Shown here: in pieces, positions 21,259 to 32,192 of the stretch
Layout of the letters: every line of letters begins with the position of its first letter
How positions within the stretch are numbered: position 1 is the first letter of the stretch
Source: Leishmania infantum JPCM5
Taxonomy: Eukaryota; Euglenozoa; Kinetoplastea; Trypanosomatida; Trypanosomatidae
Direction of reading: 5' to 3'
Length of the DNA stretch: 64,000 nucleotides
Assembly (NCBI RefSeq): GCF_000002875.2
Contig: NC_009415.2
Location: 1,250,001 to 1,314,000, forward strand
Program-made: the position numbers and the translations under genes
The notes under the pieces: model-generated
What the model saw: only the letters and a program-made list of their open reading frames with translations
Database searches by the model: none
What the model was told of the DNA's origin: nothing

Positions 21259-22992
21259 CTATTGGCTAAGAGTCGGTTTCTTCGGATCGGGCGCAGGCGC
21301 CCGTGCGCCGCTCGTAGTTTCTGCAGAACCGCTGTCGGAGGTCGCAGAGCATGACATGGAGCCCTTGCTCTCTACTATCGTCTTCACTGCCTTGGGTACA
21401 GAGAGCATGGCAACGCTTATCCTCTCCGCCGTGCGGAGTGCACGTGCGTTAATGTCAGCGGAGCTCAATCGGCCTCCAGGCCGACTAGGGCCGTTGCTGC
21501 ATACGCTACCGGCCCCATCGAAGCGCTGTAGGCGCATCATGGTTCGCCGTACACTGGCAATGATGTGTGCGTCGTCTCTACCGCTGTCCTCATCGCGGCC
21601 GGATCGATGCAGCCCAGAGCTGCTGGGACGGTGTGGCAGTCCCACATCAAAGCTGGGTCGTCGCTCCGAGAGGAGCCCGTCTTGCTCGCTCTTCCGGCGA
21701 CGACTGACGCGACGAAGCCCGGATGAGACCGAGTCCTGCCAGGGCAGGCTAACAGGGCACTGGGGTGTCCACAGGCCGCCGGCTCCGCTGGTGTTCGCAC
21801 TCGGTCTCAGAAGAATGCTCTTCGGTGACTGGGAGGCACGGGAGGTGGCAGTGAGCAGTGGAGCTGCCGGCGGCATCTCCCCGCTTCCGCCGTTGCCATA
21901 GAAGACACCGGATTGGTCACTGTTCTCACTGAAGCAGAAGTATGCCAGGTCATTGAAGACGCCGTTGTGATGTGACGGATTCGAAGGTGGACCCTCGACG
22001 GACGGCCACGGAGAGGGCGTTTCGCGAGACACCGACGCCGCTGTGGGCGCCGGACTGCAAAATTTCGGGTCCGTTTTCTTCGTTGGAGATCCACCATCTG
22101 CCCCGCCATTTCCTGCGATCAGCGAGCGTGGTACTCGTTGGCGGTTGCCCTGAGCAGTGGGGGTGTCCGCCGATGTCCTTGCGCCGTCTGAGGTCTCCTT
22201 CAGCCTATCCTGGTCTCCTTGGTGGCTCACTTCGTTCGATCCCGTCCCCTGCGGCTCGGCAGCCTTCCCATCGCTGCCCAAGAAACAGACACTGCCACGG
22301 CTAGGCACAAGCGTCGTCTGCGGCCCTGAACTCTGCGACGAGCTCCAGTGTTCGGTGCTCGGAGGGCGATTCTGTGTCAGCGGCGATCTGCTGTTGGTCC
22401 AGCCGCTGCTGGGTCGCAAGATACTACTTAGCTGCAGCGCATCAGCTGGGCCGCTGATACTACGAGTGTGGTTCGCCACACCATTGGCGATGGTGTGCAT
22501 ATCCGTGACACTGAGAGAACCCGGCTTGCCTGCACGAGTATCCCGCAGAGATAAGGGGCTCGTGTTGCTGCTGTGCGCCGCTGATGGGCAGTTAAGCGTG
22601 CGACTCACGACGTCCGACCCACGTTGGAAGCTCGAATCAAAGATGGAATCTGTTGCCAGGGTCCTCGTCCTGGGTGAGGTACCGCGGTGCGCGGAGTCGT
22701 CCCTGCCAACAAACGCGCGCGTCCCGGGAGCCCATCCCGGGTTGCCGCAGCCCTCAATTATAGTGCTTCTCGATAAGCTAGAGCAACGCCCATTTAACTC
22801 TCTCTCATGTACGGGAGAGGGGTCGGGAGGTGCAGGCGGACAGGTGCTTTTCGTGTCGTGCGGCTCCACCAGCAGCGGTATCTTGGGCGCAGAGGCAGAG
22901 GCGGGAGCCTCCGTCGGCACCGCCTCTAGCTTTTCCAGCTGCTCTGCATGCAGTGCAGTCGTCGACTTCGGATGGCATAAGCAAAACCCCAT
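21259..22992 (-). CDS. Unknown protein with N-myristoylation/palmitoylation signal
   Basis: I do not recognise a domain in this 577-residue protein. The N-terminus MGFCLCHPK has Gly2 followed by Cys4 and Cys6, the arrangement of dual-acylated (myristoyl plus palmitoyl) proteins in trypanosomatids, so membrane or flagellar attachment is likely. The body is Ser/Pro/Thr-rich and mostly disordered, with basic phosphosite-like segments such as RRVSRRRKS and RRPSFD. A more conserved-looking segment lies near GVFNDLAYFCFSENSDQSGV in the middle. The C-terminal 100 residues (AHIIASVRRTMMRLQRF, ALRTAERISVAMLSVPKAV) could be helical. The ATG at 22992 is the frame start and provides the acylation motif. 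It stands alone between spacers of 4.6 and 2.6 kb. Confidence 0.75.
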   Translation of the reverse strand: MGFCLCHPKSTTALHAEQLEKLEAVPTEAPASASAPKIPLLVEPHDTKSTCPPAPPDPSPVHERELNGRCSSLSRSTIIEGCGNPGWAPGTRAFVGRDDSAHRGTSPRTRTLATDSIFDSSFQRGSDVVSRTLNCPSAAHSSNTSPLSLRDTRAGKPGSLSVTDMHTIANGVANHTRSISGPADALQLSSILRPSSGWTNSRSPLTQNRPPSTEHWSSSQSSGPQTTLVPSRGSVCFLGSDGKAAEPQGTGSNEVSHQGDQDRLKETSDGARTSADTPTAQGNRQRVPRSLIAGNGGADGGSPTKKTDPKFCSPAPTAASVSRETPSPWPSVEGPPSNPSHHNGVFNDLAYFCFSENSDQSGVFYGNGGSGEMPPAAPLLTATSRASQSPKSILLRPSANTSGAGGLWTPQCPVSLPWQDSVSSGLRRVSRRRKSEQDGLLSERRPSFDVGLPHRPSSSGLHRSGRDEDSGRDDAHIIASVRRTMMRLQRFDGAGSVCSNGPSRPGGRLSSADINARALRTAERISVAMLSVPKAVKTIVESKGSMSCSATSDSGSAETTSGARAPAPDPKKPTLSQ

Positions 22993-25635
22993 CGTTACGG
23001 GGGTAGAGGTGAACTATGGCAAAGGGAAAGCAGAAAAAAAAAGAGACAGAGTCACGTGCGAAGCACGGCACGGCTGGCAACGCAGATGAGCTGATGCGCA
23101 GGTGTCCTGTGACCCTCACGGGGGGGGGGTGGCACCTGCGGGTCTGGTGCGAACCTCAAAGAAAAAGGGGATTAGCGAGCGCCCATACCAGGAGGTAACG
23201 GTACTTGTGAAAGGGCAAGAAGAACCTTAACGGAGAGATATAACACGCAAGAAAAAGAATGATCTCAGCCGCAGTGCAAGGGGGGGGCAAGGAGACAGGG
23301 ACAGCACGACGTAGTGCGTTGAAACAGCGGGCCGATTCTTCAGGTTCGAAAGACAAGCGAGGGAGTCGGCCGTTGAGGGGAGAAGCAGTTAAATCGTGCC
23401 GCTTGCGTATGTTCTCGCCCTTTTCGTTTTTGTTTAGGTGTCGGCTTTCGAGCCGGCTAATGCCTCGTGCCCTCCTCCACCCTGGTTATCTGCGCGCAAG
23501 ATGAGTGGTCGTTTGTGCTGTCGGCGAGAGGGTGCAAGGGTGGGGTGGGGGTGGGTGGGTGGCAGCTTCTCACATGTCAGCAGCATGCAACAGCAAATCT
23601 ACGCCCCCAAATACACGCCACAGAAAAAGAGGAGCTTCTTTGCGGCTGCGAGTCCCTCACATGGTGGTGGTGCTCGTCCAAGGGGTGCCTCCCACAGAAC
23701 GAAGCAGGCAGCGGGCACAGGCAATACCCACTGCACTACGTGCGCTCGCCAATCAAATCCCCGCGGCACCACGAAAAGATGAGGGCCGCACACACACGCA
23801 CACGGCGCCAAGACAAATAAAAAGCACAGAAAAGAAACCGCGACCTCCCGCGAGGGTGCCCCGGCGTCAACACGAGGGGAGACGGCTGCACCGGTGGTTA
23901 TAAGATGCTAAGTGTCAGGGGTGGCAGCTTCGATTTAACAGCAAAAAAAAAACGGAAAGGGCACAACCACCTTCCACAGACGAATGCAGGATGATGTCGG
24001 TGAGCTACTGCGTGTATGCGGGCGTGGTTGGGTCACTGCACGTAAGTGTCATGGCACGCTTTTTTTGGGGGGGAGGGGGTAGCGCGTTTGTGGAAGTCGA
24101 CATCACAGCGAAAGAATGTGAGGAAGGGAGGGAGGGAGAGGGCGAAAAGGAAGGAAGAAGGAAGGGCAGTAGATGCGAGGGGAAGCGGAAAAAGGGGGGG
24201 CACCCCCAGCACAGGAAGCTTGCTTTCATTGTGACGGCTCGCTGGTGAGCAGTGAACGAGGAGCCAGATTCAGTCAGCAGAATCCTCTATGTCTGTGCGC
24301 TTATACGCCAGTGACGCCACGTGTCTATGAGCGTCAAACCCAGCCTGGAGGTCTTCTGCCATGCTCCTTGTGTGTGTGTGTGTGCGTGAGCAGGGCGCTG
24401 CCCCATCGACAGCCGTCGATTTCACGGCTTTTCATCGAAGAGAACGACGGGGCAAAAATAATGGCTCTTTCGTAAAAGCCGGAGACGAAATCCGCCAGGT
24501 CGTTAGCGGAGAGCGAAACGCACGTGAGATGGTTCTGCCTGGAGGGAAGGGGAAGGGGAAGAGGAAGCGGAAGGCACTCCAAACATCTCAACTTCGCAAG
24601 ATACGGGACGAGAGTTCTTGAGTACCGAAGAGAGAAGCAAGTCCGGGGCTGGACGGAGGGAAGGGAGAGCAGTCGGCAGACGTGCACGCATCTCAGGCAC
24701 CGGCCTCTCGACACACACGAGAAAAAGGCAGGGACTCACAAGCGCAGACAATCATACGCTCCAAAGTAAAATTTGGACGGAAAAAAAAAGCAGCGACACA
24801 CCTCTGTTGAGGCAGAGACAGGTAGCTTGCCCCTTCCCCCATATCATCCACCCACCACCACCATCACCGCCGTCAACACCATCAACAAGGAAAAAGAAAA
24901 CGACAGTGCACGTTGACCTTGTGCTATTGGCAGTCCAATCGTTCCGTAAGGAGCCCAGAGAGGCGCATAAAAAAAAAAAGCTGTCGCGCTATATATGAGG
25001 GAGGAAGAGCACAGCGAAAAGAATACATATGTATGCATATCTATACATGTATATGGGGACGTATACACACACAGTGAAGGGCGGCGAAGCCAGAGAATGC
25101 GATCTAAAAACAACGTGAGAGAGAGCCTACCAGAGGGGAGCAGAGAGGCCACCCACACACACTCAGGAATGCAGATAAAGAGGGGGTGGGTGGGCTGTCC
25201 AAAATGATGGCCATACTGCCGCCGCCACGGTGTGTCTCTCGCGCACGGCTGATGATTGAGCCGCTAAACGGTTATTCAGTACGTATTTAGAAACGGAAAG
25301 CACACAAAGGCAGACACGCACCGGCGGCTGATCCGCACGCACATATTGGCACGGAGAAGTTGAACAGAAGGGCAGACGCTGTTGCAGCGCTTGTGTGGTC
25401 TCACCTCGAAACGGCGTGTGCGCACCTGACAGCGAGAGCCTTTCACATCCTCGTTGGGTTGTCTACGGCACAGGCAAAACACCGCATCCTCTCACACGTC
25501 AACCGCCCTCTGCGCCCAGAGCACTCTCCCAGGGAGCTACATATCTGAAACCTCAGCCTGCGGCATTGACGGCAACACGCATCACCACACCTTCTGTGAG
25601 CGTTCCACACGGCCCCACGGGCGCTCCCCCTTCGT
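22993..25635. other. Gene-free spacer of 2.6 kb
   Basis: No supported gene. Features are A-runs near 23033-23042 and 23943-23951, G-runs near 23120-23129 and 24067-24077, a TG run near 24371-24384, a GAAGGGGAAGGGGAAGAGG purine tract near 24545, and an AT island at 24989-25053. Short open frames are repeat-derived. Confidence 0.55.
24989..25053. repeat. AT-rich island
   Basis: CGCTATATATGAGG is followed about 35 bases later by ATACATATGTATGCATATCT and ATACATGTATATGG. It is markedly AT-rich against the surrounding GC-rich spacer and similar in word content to the islands at 11008 and 28669. Confidence 0.7.
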
Positions 25636-26733
25636 TTACTTGTTCACCCGGTGACCACTCTTACCACCAGGGCCCAAAATCAAAGTCTGGATGCTGAGCG
25701 TCTCCGCAAAGAGCCCGCTCTCCGCACAGCCGCCGGCCTTGCAGATGGCGTGGCCATTCATCATCTCGCGCAGCATCATTGTGAACGGATGCTTCTCATT
25801 GGCGCGGTACGCCGGCACAGCCCAGTCGTGGATTTCAATCGAAGCATCCGCGTACCCCTCGCACATCGCAGACAGGATCACCGTAGTAATATACCCCTTC
25901 ACTTCAGCCCCTACGTGTTTCTGCGTTGGGGTTTTGGTGATACACATGTTGAGGACGAACTCGAACTCAACGGGTAAAGTCGGCTCAGCATTGCAACCCG
26001 TGATCGTGGCAACGGGCATGCATGATAATAGGCATCGGTAGTTGAGGTTGTGCGTGTCACTCCTCTTGATGCGCACCGAGATCTGGCGCATCGTCGTGAT
26101 GGTCGGCACATTGCACTCGAACCCGTTGCAGCTCGTGCTCATCAGCACCATCGACGAGTGAAGTACCTTGCAGTGCACAGCCACCTTCTAAGACTTGATC
26201 TTGGTTCATGTCGAGAAATCGACGCAGCCATCTCCGACGAGGAAGCCGTTCGCCTCGAAGCCATACTACCTCAGGTAGTTGGCCAAGCACAAAACACCCG
26301 CACAGTCACCGTTCATCATCCAACAAGAAGGTGAAGTGCACCGGCTTCGTATGCCTCATCGTCGTGAGCCTCGGCATCGGCGCCACGCAGAGAGCAGCAA
26401 AGCCTCTCATATCGCAAGTTCCGCGGCCAAACAACTTGCCACCCTCCTCGATAAGAACGAACGGGTCGGTGCCCCGCTCGTGCCCGTCTACCGACAGCAC
26501 ACCCGCGTAGCCGAAGAGCACAGCACTGCTTTCCGTGGGGCTGTCCTTGCCGGGCACTGTGGCACAGAGATGACATGGTCACTCTCAGGGTTGTAGATGT
26601 GCGTAGAGTCGATTCCGGGCGTCTTCAGGTACCCCTTGATATAATCAAGCATCTCCACGTTCAGATTCACGTTGACGGTATCGAAGGCGACCAACTTGGC
26701 CAGCCAGGATTTGTGGTCAGTTGAGTATGCCAT
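25636..26733 (-). pseudogene. Broken M20-family acetylornithine deacetylase-like gene
   Basis: A gene for an M20 zinc metallohydrolase (acetylornithine deacetylase/ArgE-like) is recognisable but split over frames. The start ATG at 26733 opens MAYSTDHKSWLAKLVAFDT. A frameshift near 26560 leads to a second segment with SVDG, DPF and GRGTCDMRGF (metal-bridging Asp motif), which ends in a stop at 26306 just after the LDDE region. The last segment (25636-26187) follows an in-frame TAG at 26188-26190 and keeps AESGLFAE and the final GPGG-x2-GHR site. The first metal ligand motif, normally GHxD, reads GYAG, so His and Asp are lost. At about 365 codons the length is right for the family. With several lesions and lost ligands it is very likely not functional. 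Confidence 0.85.
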
Positions 26734-29389
26734 CGTGACCACGCGACACGCCTTCCAAAAACTGCGAGTAAAGGAGAGTGACGAAGGGAGGGGGAGCTTG
26801 GTTGGCAAACAGGGAGCATGAGAGAATCAGCGGTGGGACGGTGATGCGGGTGTTGATCTGTGGCGCTGTTGATGGAGAACAGAAAGCAAGAGTTGGAGGC
26901 AGTGATGAGAAGGGAGGAGCACAAAATGGACGGTGTGCGTGTGTGTGTGTGCGTGTGCCCGCGTGAGTCATTACGTGGTGCCCAGGAAAGAGATGGACAC
27001 CCACGAGTGCAGAGGACTCAATAGGAAAGTGACAGTGCCGCACACCACATGCGTCGGCCTCTCTCCACGGAAGTGGTATGCTGGCTGATACGGCTGGCAT
27101 TGTCTTTGATCGAGTTGTCCTTCCATGCGCTCTACAGAACAAAAGGGGGCGAGGCTCACACGAATATTTCAACTCCATGACGACAAAATTTGCCGGCACC
27201 AGCTGCGACCCTCGCCGATACCAACGGGGTGCACACCCATAGGGCACCGCACAGAAGAGCATCGCAGATGGGGTGGCACACGTACCACCGCACAAGCGTG
27301 CCTGAGATGCACAGCAGCAGTGACAGCAACAGCAAACAACAACGAAAAAAAAAAACGGACGTCAAGCACGCGATCCACATGAACATCGATTGAGTACGCG
27401 CCTCCGAACCTAGCGGGCAATGTCGGTGCGCGCAGTGAGCAAGATGGCGGAGGCAGCACGGCTACGCGATGAGGGGTGCCTGTTGGTGGTGGTGGTGTGT
27501 ATGAGGAGGGGGGGTCCGATGAGCCCAAGAACGCAAGAAAATAAAAAATAGAGTGCAAATAAGAAAAGCGGAGTGAAGACGGCGTTCCGACTTGGCTCAG
27601 GAAGAGAAGTAGGGTCCTTCACGTGCACAAGAAAACGGGCCGAGGAGGTCGCGGAGGCACCACACGCAGTCGGCTGGCAGCGAGGCGCACATGCGCGCTC
27701 AGGTAGGGGTATTCACAAGCACAGGCACGCGCTGAGTGAGCCATAGGGAGCGACGCAAAGAGAAAAAGAGAGGACGTAAAGAGATCCGCCACCGCAGCCG
27801 AGAGACGCTTAGGAGAGACAGTGTGAGACGCAAGGAGGCAATGGCCGTGGATGAAGGGTTCCAGGAATAGGACAGGAGGGGAGGATATGCGGAGGGGATG
27901 CAAGGAAAGCGGATGACGAGAGAGAGGGGAAAAGAAGCAGCTAGAACGGAAAGACAAGGCAAGAATAGACTGCTGCTCAATGACCAACTTTACATGGGGG
28001 ATTTGCTTGCCGCACAGGGTGCATGCGTGGCAGGCGCAGAGGAAACTCACAGTGGGGGGAGGAGAGACGGCCAAGACTCCTTGATGAGGTGGCGGTGCAT
28101 ACCAGTGCGTCACGGCATGGATCCCAGGAAGATGCCAAAAAGAGAGCGACAACAGCAAGCCAGAGACCAGTTGAAAATTGAGAGGGCGCGAACGCATGCC
28201 TTATGTGCTGCAGCGGATGGTGGCGGCGTTGGCACATACAAGCATAGGTGCAGGCTTCTATGGAGCCGATCGCAAGCGAGAAGAGAGAGGGAGCACATGA
28301 GGAGCCACCGAAAGACACGAGTATGCACGCGGGACGGGGCGGGGAAGGAGAAAACAAAGGCGCCAGCGACAGCGTCCGAAGAAAAGGCGAGGAGGCACGA
28401 AGCAAACAAGTGAATGTAGAGAAGAGATGAAATCAAGATATCCAACGCCGAGCTCAAAGGAAGGGAGGGTGCCGTATCAGCACGATGGGCAAAGAGCAGA
28501 GGGCGAAGAGGATGGGGTGTACCGCGGTGGTCGTGGCGGAGAGGGCAGGGGCGGAGATGAGGAAGCACAACAAAAAAACGGAAAGAAGGGGGGGGGGCAA
28601 AACGTGTACGGCACACAGCGCCGTTGAACGCAAAACACGACGACGACGGCGCACGGCAGAACGCGCTTCTATATATATATATATGTATACAAGTACGAGA
28701 CGGATAAACTGCCACACACGAGCGACGCCATCCAAACGAATAGAAAACAAGACATGTCGGCAGAGAAGGAATTCGAGCAACAGCACCAAGCAGGCAGGCG
28801 GGGGCGGGAACCTGGCACACGAGCACCGAAACAAGATTAGAGGAGACGTCACAAACCTGCTCCGGAAACAGTGCGTACATAATTGATCGCTGTTGAACAG
28901 GCCCTCGTGCGCGCCGTCGTAAACAACGCACAACTTGATAGACCGACTAAAAACAACTCTTGCACACACATCCATTCACCTGGCCATATACACGAGTCGG
29001 CAGCACTGCCACTGAATCACTGCTGCAAGCATTCCTCATCAATATACCACACCGTCGCCTATTCTGCATCCTGCGGCTTGTCATTCGATTCACAGTGTTC
29101 ACTGCGCGTCCAAACGTAGATAAGGCTTGTACGGCCTTCCTCCTCCACAGGTGCCGCGACGCTAGCACTCAAACCTCGCAAATGGGGCCGGATGCGCCAT
29201 CGCGGCAGTCGCGGTGATGTCAGACAGTGATGCAGTGTGGCGCTGATCAGCTGCGGCTACTGCGACCGTTACAGGAGCAGTCGAGACAGAGGCAGAGCAG
29301 CTGTTCACGCGAGCTTCATCTCCCTCCACGTATGTCCAGCTTCCAAGACGCCACTGTGCGGCCTGATGCTCCACCGCAGCCTGCTCACA
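26734..29389. other. Gene-free spacer of 2.65 kb
   Basis: No supported gene. Holds a GT run near 26936-26960, an A-run near 27345-27354, a G-run near 28588-28597 and the TA tract at 28669-28690. Minus frames at 27619-28197 and 28110-28931 are Ser/Leu/Cys-rich without domains. Confidence 0.55.
28669..28690. repeat. TA-alternating tract
   Basis: CTATATATATATATATGTATAC, a short AT-alternating run in the spacer downstream of the Thr-repeat glycoprotein gene. Confidence 0.8.
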
Positions 29390-31453
29390 CTAGGCGTATG
29401 GGTTGGAGCGCCGCGAGGCTTGCGAGAGGATCGTCTGCTTCGGCAAGAGGGACAACTGCTGTTGATATGGTTGCATCTGCGGTGACGGTGCTTGCTGCGA
29501 AGGGTACGGAAAGCTTGTAGAGCTACCGCCCCCGGCCGTTGCACGGGAAACTACCTGTCCGCCAGGCGCCAGAGAACGCAGCATCGCGCCGCCGCCGCCG
29601 CCCATGCCGTACGCAGGCTGTACGGGGTGATCGACAATGTACAGGGGGGGACACACCATCATTGCTGAAGAGCTCCCTGTCATCTGTGAGTGCGCCGATG
29701 GGTAGTACTGCGCATCGTACACTCCTTGTGGCGCTGGGAGCCGGGTGTTTGCGCGTTGCGTAGCTGTCGGGGGCACGCCAGGTGTGGCGGGGGCAGCGCG
29801 AGGCGCTAGCATAGGAGCGGCAGTGGTTTCGGGTAGTGGAAGTTTCGCAGCTGTTCCACCAGAAGCAGCAGCAGCGGCGGGAACGGTGACGCCGGCAGCA
29901 CGCGTGCCCCTGTCGTCATGTTTACCACTCTCGTCGGCGTCTGATTCGTCGAGACTGGATATCTCGGGGGACCTGCCCAGCGCCGTGAAGTACACAAGGT
30001 GGTGAAACCACTGAACGGCCGGCTGGTCCTTCATCGCTGCCACCGCAGCTGCCTGCTCTTCTTCTGCTGACTTGGCGCCACGGAGGCGACGAAGCACCTT
30101 CGATCGAACGAACTCCTTTGCTCTCGTGAAGGCAGCGGCAGTCCCTGTTTTCGGCGACAGCGATGGCGGTGCAGGCAGAGTGATCGGAATGATCGGGGTC
30201 TCGACGAGGCCGAGACCAGGGAGTACTCGCTGCTCGCGTGGGATGACCTTGCCCTCCTTGGTGATGGTAGGAATCATACACGCAGGCTGCGGACCGCGCA
30301 GCACCGGCGGCCGACCCGTCCACGGCACGATGCCGTTATGGACGTACGGGCGGTTGTTGAAGTTATTCACATGAGCTGGATCACCAGCGACGGGCGGCGG
30401 CGCGCGCTTAGGGCTGTGGGCAGAGGGAAGTGCGAGTGGGTTGGCGTTGCGATGATCGTGTGCAGAGAGCAAGCCGTCTTTGTGGAACTGATTGGAAAAA
30501 CTCTTGACCTGCCTTTCAGGCTTTCCGTACTCGCTACTCCACTGTGAGGTTCCGTAGTTTTCCGACTTCATCTCCCGTGTCTCCGCCAAATTGTCGTCCT
30601 CCTCCTGGTCAGCTTGTGAACTTCGCCTGCAGCACAGCAGGGGGCAGGTCCGGACAAAGACCAGAAGCACAGCGCTGGCACCGAGAAGGATACCGAAAGC
30701 GATGCTTCCGATGATGACACCCGCCCATGCAGCAGCAGAGAAGGTGGTAGATGGTGAGCGAGAGGGAGCGGCCGTAGTCGTTGGTGCTTCTGTTGTCGTG
30801 GCCGTTGTCGTTGGTGCCTCTGTCGTCGTGGTCGTTGTCGTTGGTGCCTCTGTCGTCGTGGTCGTTGTCGTTGGTGCCTCTGTCGTCGTGGTCGTTGTCG
30901 TTGGTGCCTCTGTCGTCGTGGTCGTTGTCGTTGGTGCCTCTGTCGTCGTGGTCGTTGTCGTTGGTGCCTCTGTCGTCGTGGTCGTTGTCGTTGGTGCCTC
31001 TGTCGTCGTGGTCGTCGTCGTTGGGGCCTCTGTCGTCGTGGTCGTCGTCGTTGGTGCTTCTGTTGTCGTGGTCGTCGTCGTTGGGGCCTCCGTCGTGGTG
31101 GTCGTTGTGGTGGTTGTGGTGGTGGAGGTGGTGCTAGATGTCGACGGCGATGCCGATTCAGATCGAGAAGAGGGCGCGGCGGCCCCAAACACCTCCCCGG
31201 CCACCTGCATGCGCACAGAAGGTAGACCGAGCATAGACCCCTTACCGATGGCATGCCTCCAACGCAGCCTCGACTGGTCAGACAACGCGGCAGTACCGTG
31301 CTCCACTGACGATGCAGGGACGCCGGCCACGATGCGTGCTTGCCCAGCTGCGCTACACAGGAGTAACAGTAGGAGCACCGCAGCGAGCGGAGCGCAGCTT
31401 ATGAGCAGCATTGGCGTACGTGCCAATCCGGTGGAGGTGTGCGGATCCGTCAT
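29390..31453 (-). CDS. Type-I membrane glycoprotein with Thr-rich TEAP repeats
   Basis: This 687-residue protein has no family I can name. It begins with a signal peptide (PMLLISCAPLAAVLLLLLLC), then a short ectodomain, then a Thr stalk made of eleven tandem 10-residue units of the form EAP plus seven Thr (DNA 30781-31110). A single transmembrane helix follows (AAWAGVIIGSIAFGILLGAS), then RTCPLLCCRR with membrane-proximal Cys that could be palmitoylated. The cytosolic tail of about 400 residues is Pro/Ala/Ser-rich with an RSKVLRRLRGAKSAEEE basic patch and a Gly/Gln/Pro end. The layout suggests a heavily glycosylated surface stalk. The open frame starts at a GTG (31471); the first ATG is at 31453. 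A later ATG, 8 codons on, would give a tighter signal peptide. Confidence 0.85.
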   Translation of the reverse strand: MTDPHTSTGLARTPMLLISCAPLAAVLLLLLLCSAAGQARIVAGVPASSVEHGTAALSDQSRLRWRHAIGKGSMLGLPSVRMQVAGEVFGAAAPSSRSESASPSTSSTTSTTTTTTTTTTTEAPTTTTTTTEAPTTTTTTTEAPTTTTTTTEAPTTTTTTTEAPTTTTTTTEAPTTTTTTTEAPTTTTTTTEAPTTTTTTTEAPTTTTTTTEAPTTTATTTEAPTTTAAPSRSPSTTFSAAAWAGVIIGSIAFGILLGASAVLLVFVRTCPLLCCRRSSQADQEEDDNLAETREMKSENYGTSQWSSEYGKPERQVKSFSNQFHKDGLLSAHDHRNANPLALPSAHSPKRAPPPVAGDPAHVNNFNNRPYVHNGIVPWTGRPPVLRGPQPACMIPTITKEGKVIPREQRVLPGLGLVETPIIPITLPAPPSLSPKTGTAAAFTRAKEFVRSKVLRRLRGAKSAEEEQAAAVAAMKDQPAVQWFHHLVYFTALGRSPEISSLDESDADESGKHDDRGTRAAGVTVPAAAAASGGTAAKLPLPETTAAPMLAPRAAPATPGVPPTATQRANTRLPAPQGVYDAQYYPSAHSQMTGSSSAMMVCPPLYIVDHPVQPAYGMGGGGGAMLRSLAPGGQVVSRATAGGGSSTSFPYPSQQAPSPQMQPYQQQLSLLPKQTILSQASRRSNPYA
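30781..31110. repeat. Eleven tandem 30-bp repeats coding for EAP-Thr7
   Basis: Consensus on the plus strand is TTGGTGCCTCTGTCGTCGTG followed by GTCGTTGTCG. Units 2-7 are almost identical; units 1 and 9-11 differ at a few, mainly third-position, bases. The period is a multiple of three, so copy-number change keeps the frame. One unit encodes TTTATTT. Confidence 0.97.
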
Positions 31454-32192
31454 TGGCCCGATGGCATACACTTAGCTGCTGTCGCGTGGCTCCTTCTCCT
31501 CTGGACGGAGGGCGCACACCACTTTTTTTCTTAGGCGAGGCAGGAGGGAGGGAGGGGCGTGGTGGTCGTGGATGTATGCATAGACACCTTTGACGGACTC
31601 AAGGTTGAGCGAGAGAAGAAGATGCAAGACGATAGGCATGCGTGACAGTGGCAGAAACGTGGAATACAGAGAGAGAGAGCTGCACAAGTCCAGACGCAGG
31701 CACATCTGGGGTGCGGGAAGAGTGTGTCAATGCCGTTGCGAGAGCGTCAGGAAGCAGCGAAGCGAGAGGTGCACCAGGCGGGAGTGAAGGAAGAGGAAAG
31801 GGTGTAGACGAAGAACACGAGAGAGCGGGCGAAGTTCAGGGGTGAGGCAACTGCAATGAGCGCTGACGCGCATGACGCACCCACCGGCAGCGCCCTGCAT
31901 AGGTGCAGCCCGTTTCCATTGACGCCGTGTGCTGGAGCTGTCTACACGTCGCCAGGCAAACACCGTGGCGTCCGTGGAGACGAGCCAGCCCCCACTTCCG
32001 TAAAGAATATGCCACACATGCGCACAAAAGCAAATGCAGGAAGCCTACATGCTTGTTGGCGCAGCCTTCATGCTTTTCCGTTGTAGCGGAGCTCAAGCAG
32101 CACAGCCCTCACCTGTCCGCCACACACACAGACAGACAGGCACGCACACAGCCACGCACACAGCCACGCACACAGCCACAAAGCCAGTCAAA
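31454..32192. other. Intergenic spacer
   Basis: No gene seen. It contains a T-run near 31521-31529 and, at 32141-32180, about three copies of the 12-mer CACGCACACAGC. Confidence 0.6.
32141..32180. repeat. 12-bp tandem repeat
   Basis: CACGCACACAGC is repeated about 3.3 times, next to a CACACA/GACA run at 32121-32138. It lies directly 3' of the LRR pseudogene. Confidence 0.85.

Noticed and set aside
30781..31110. Possible CRISPR-like array of 30-bp repeats
   Set aside because: Units are contiguous without spacers, are in frame in a protein gene, and the DNA is eukaryotic.
30591..31475. Plus-strand frame with Val-rich GAS-VVV repeats
   Set aside because: Antisense reading of the Thr repeats; signal peptide and transmembrane helix support the minus strand.
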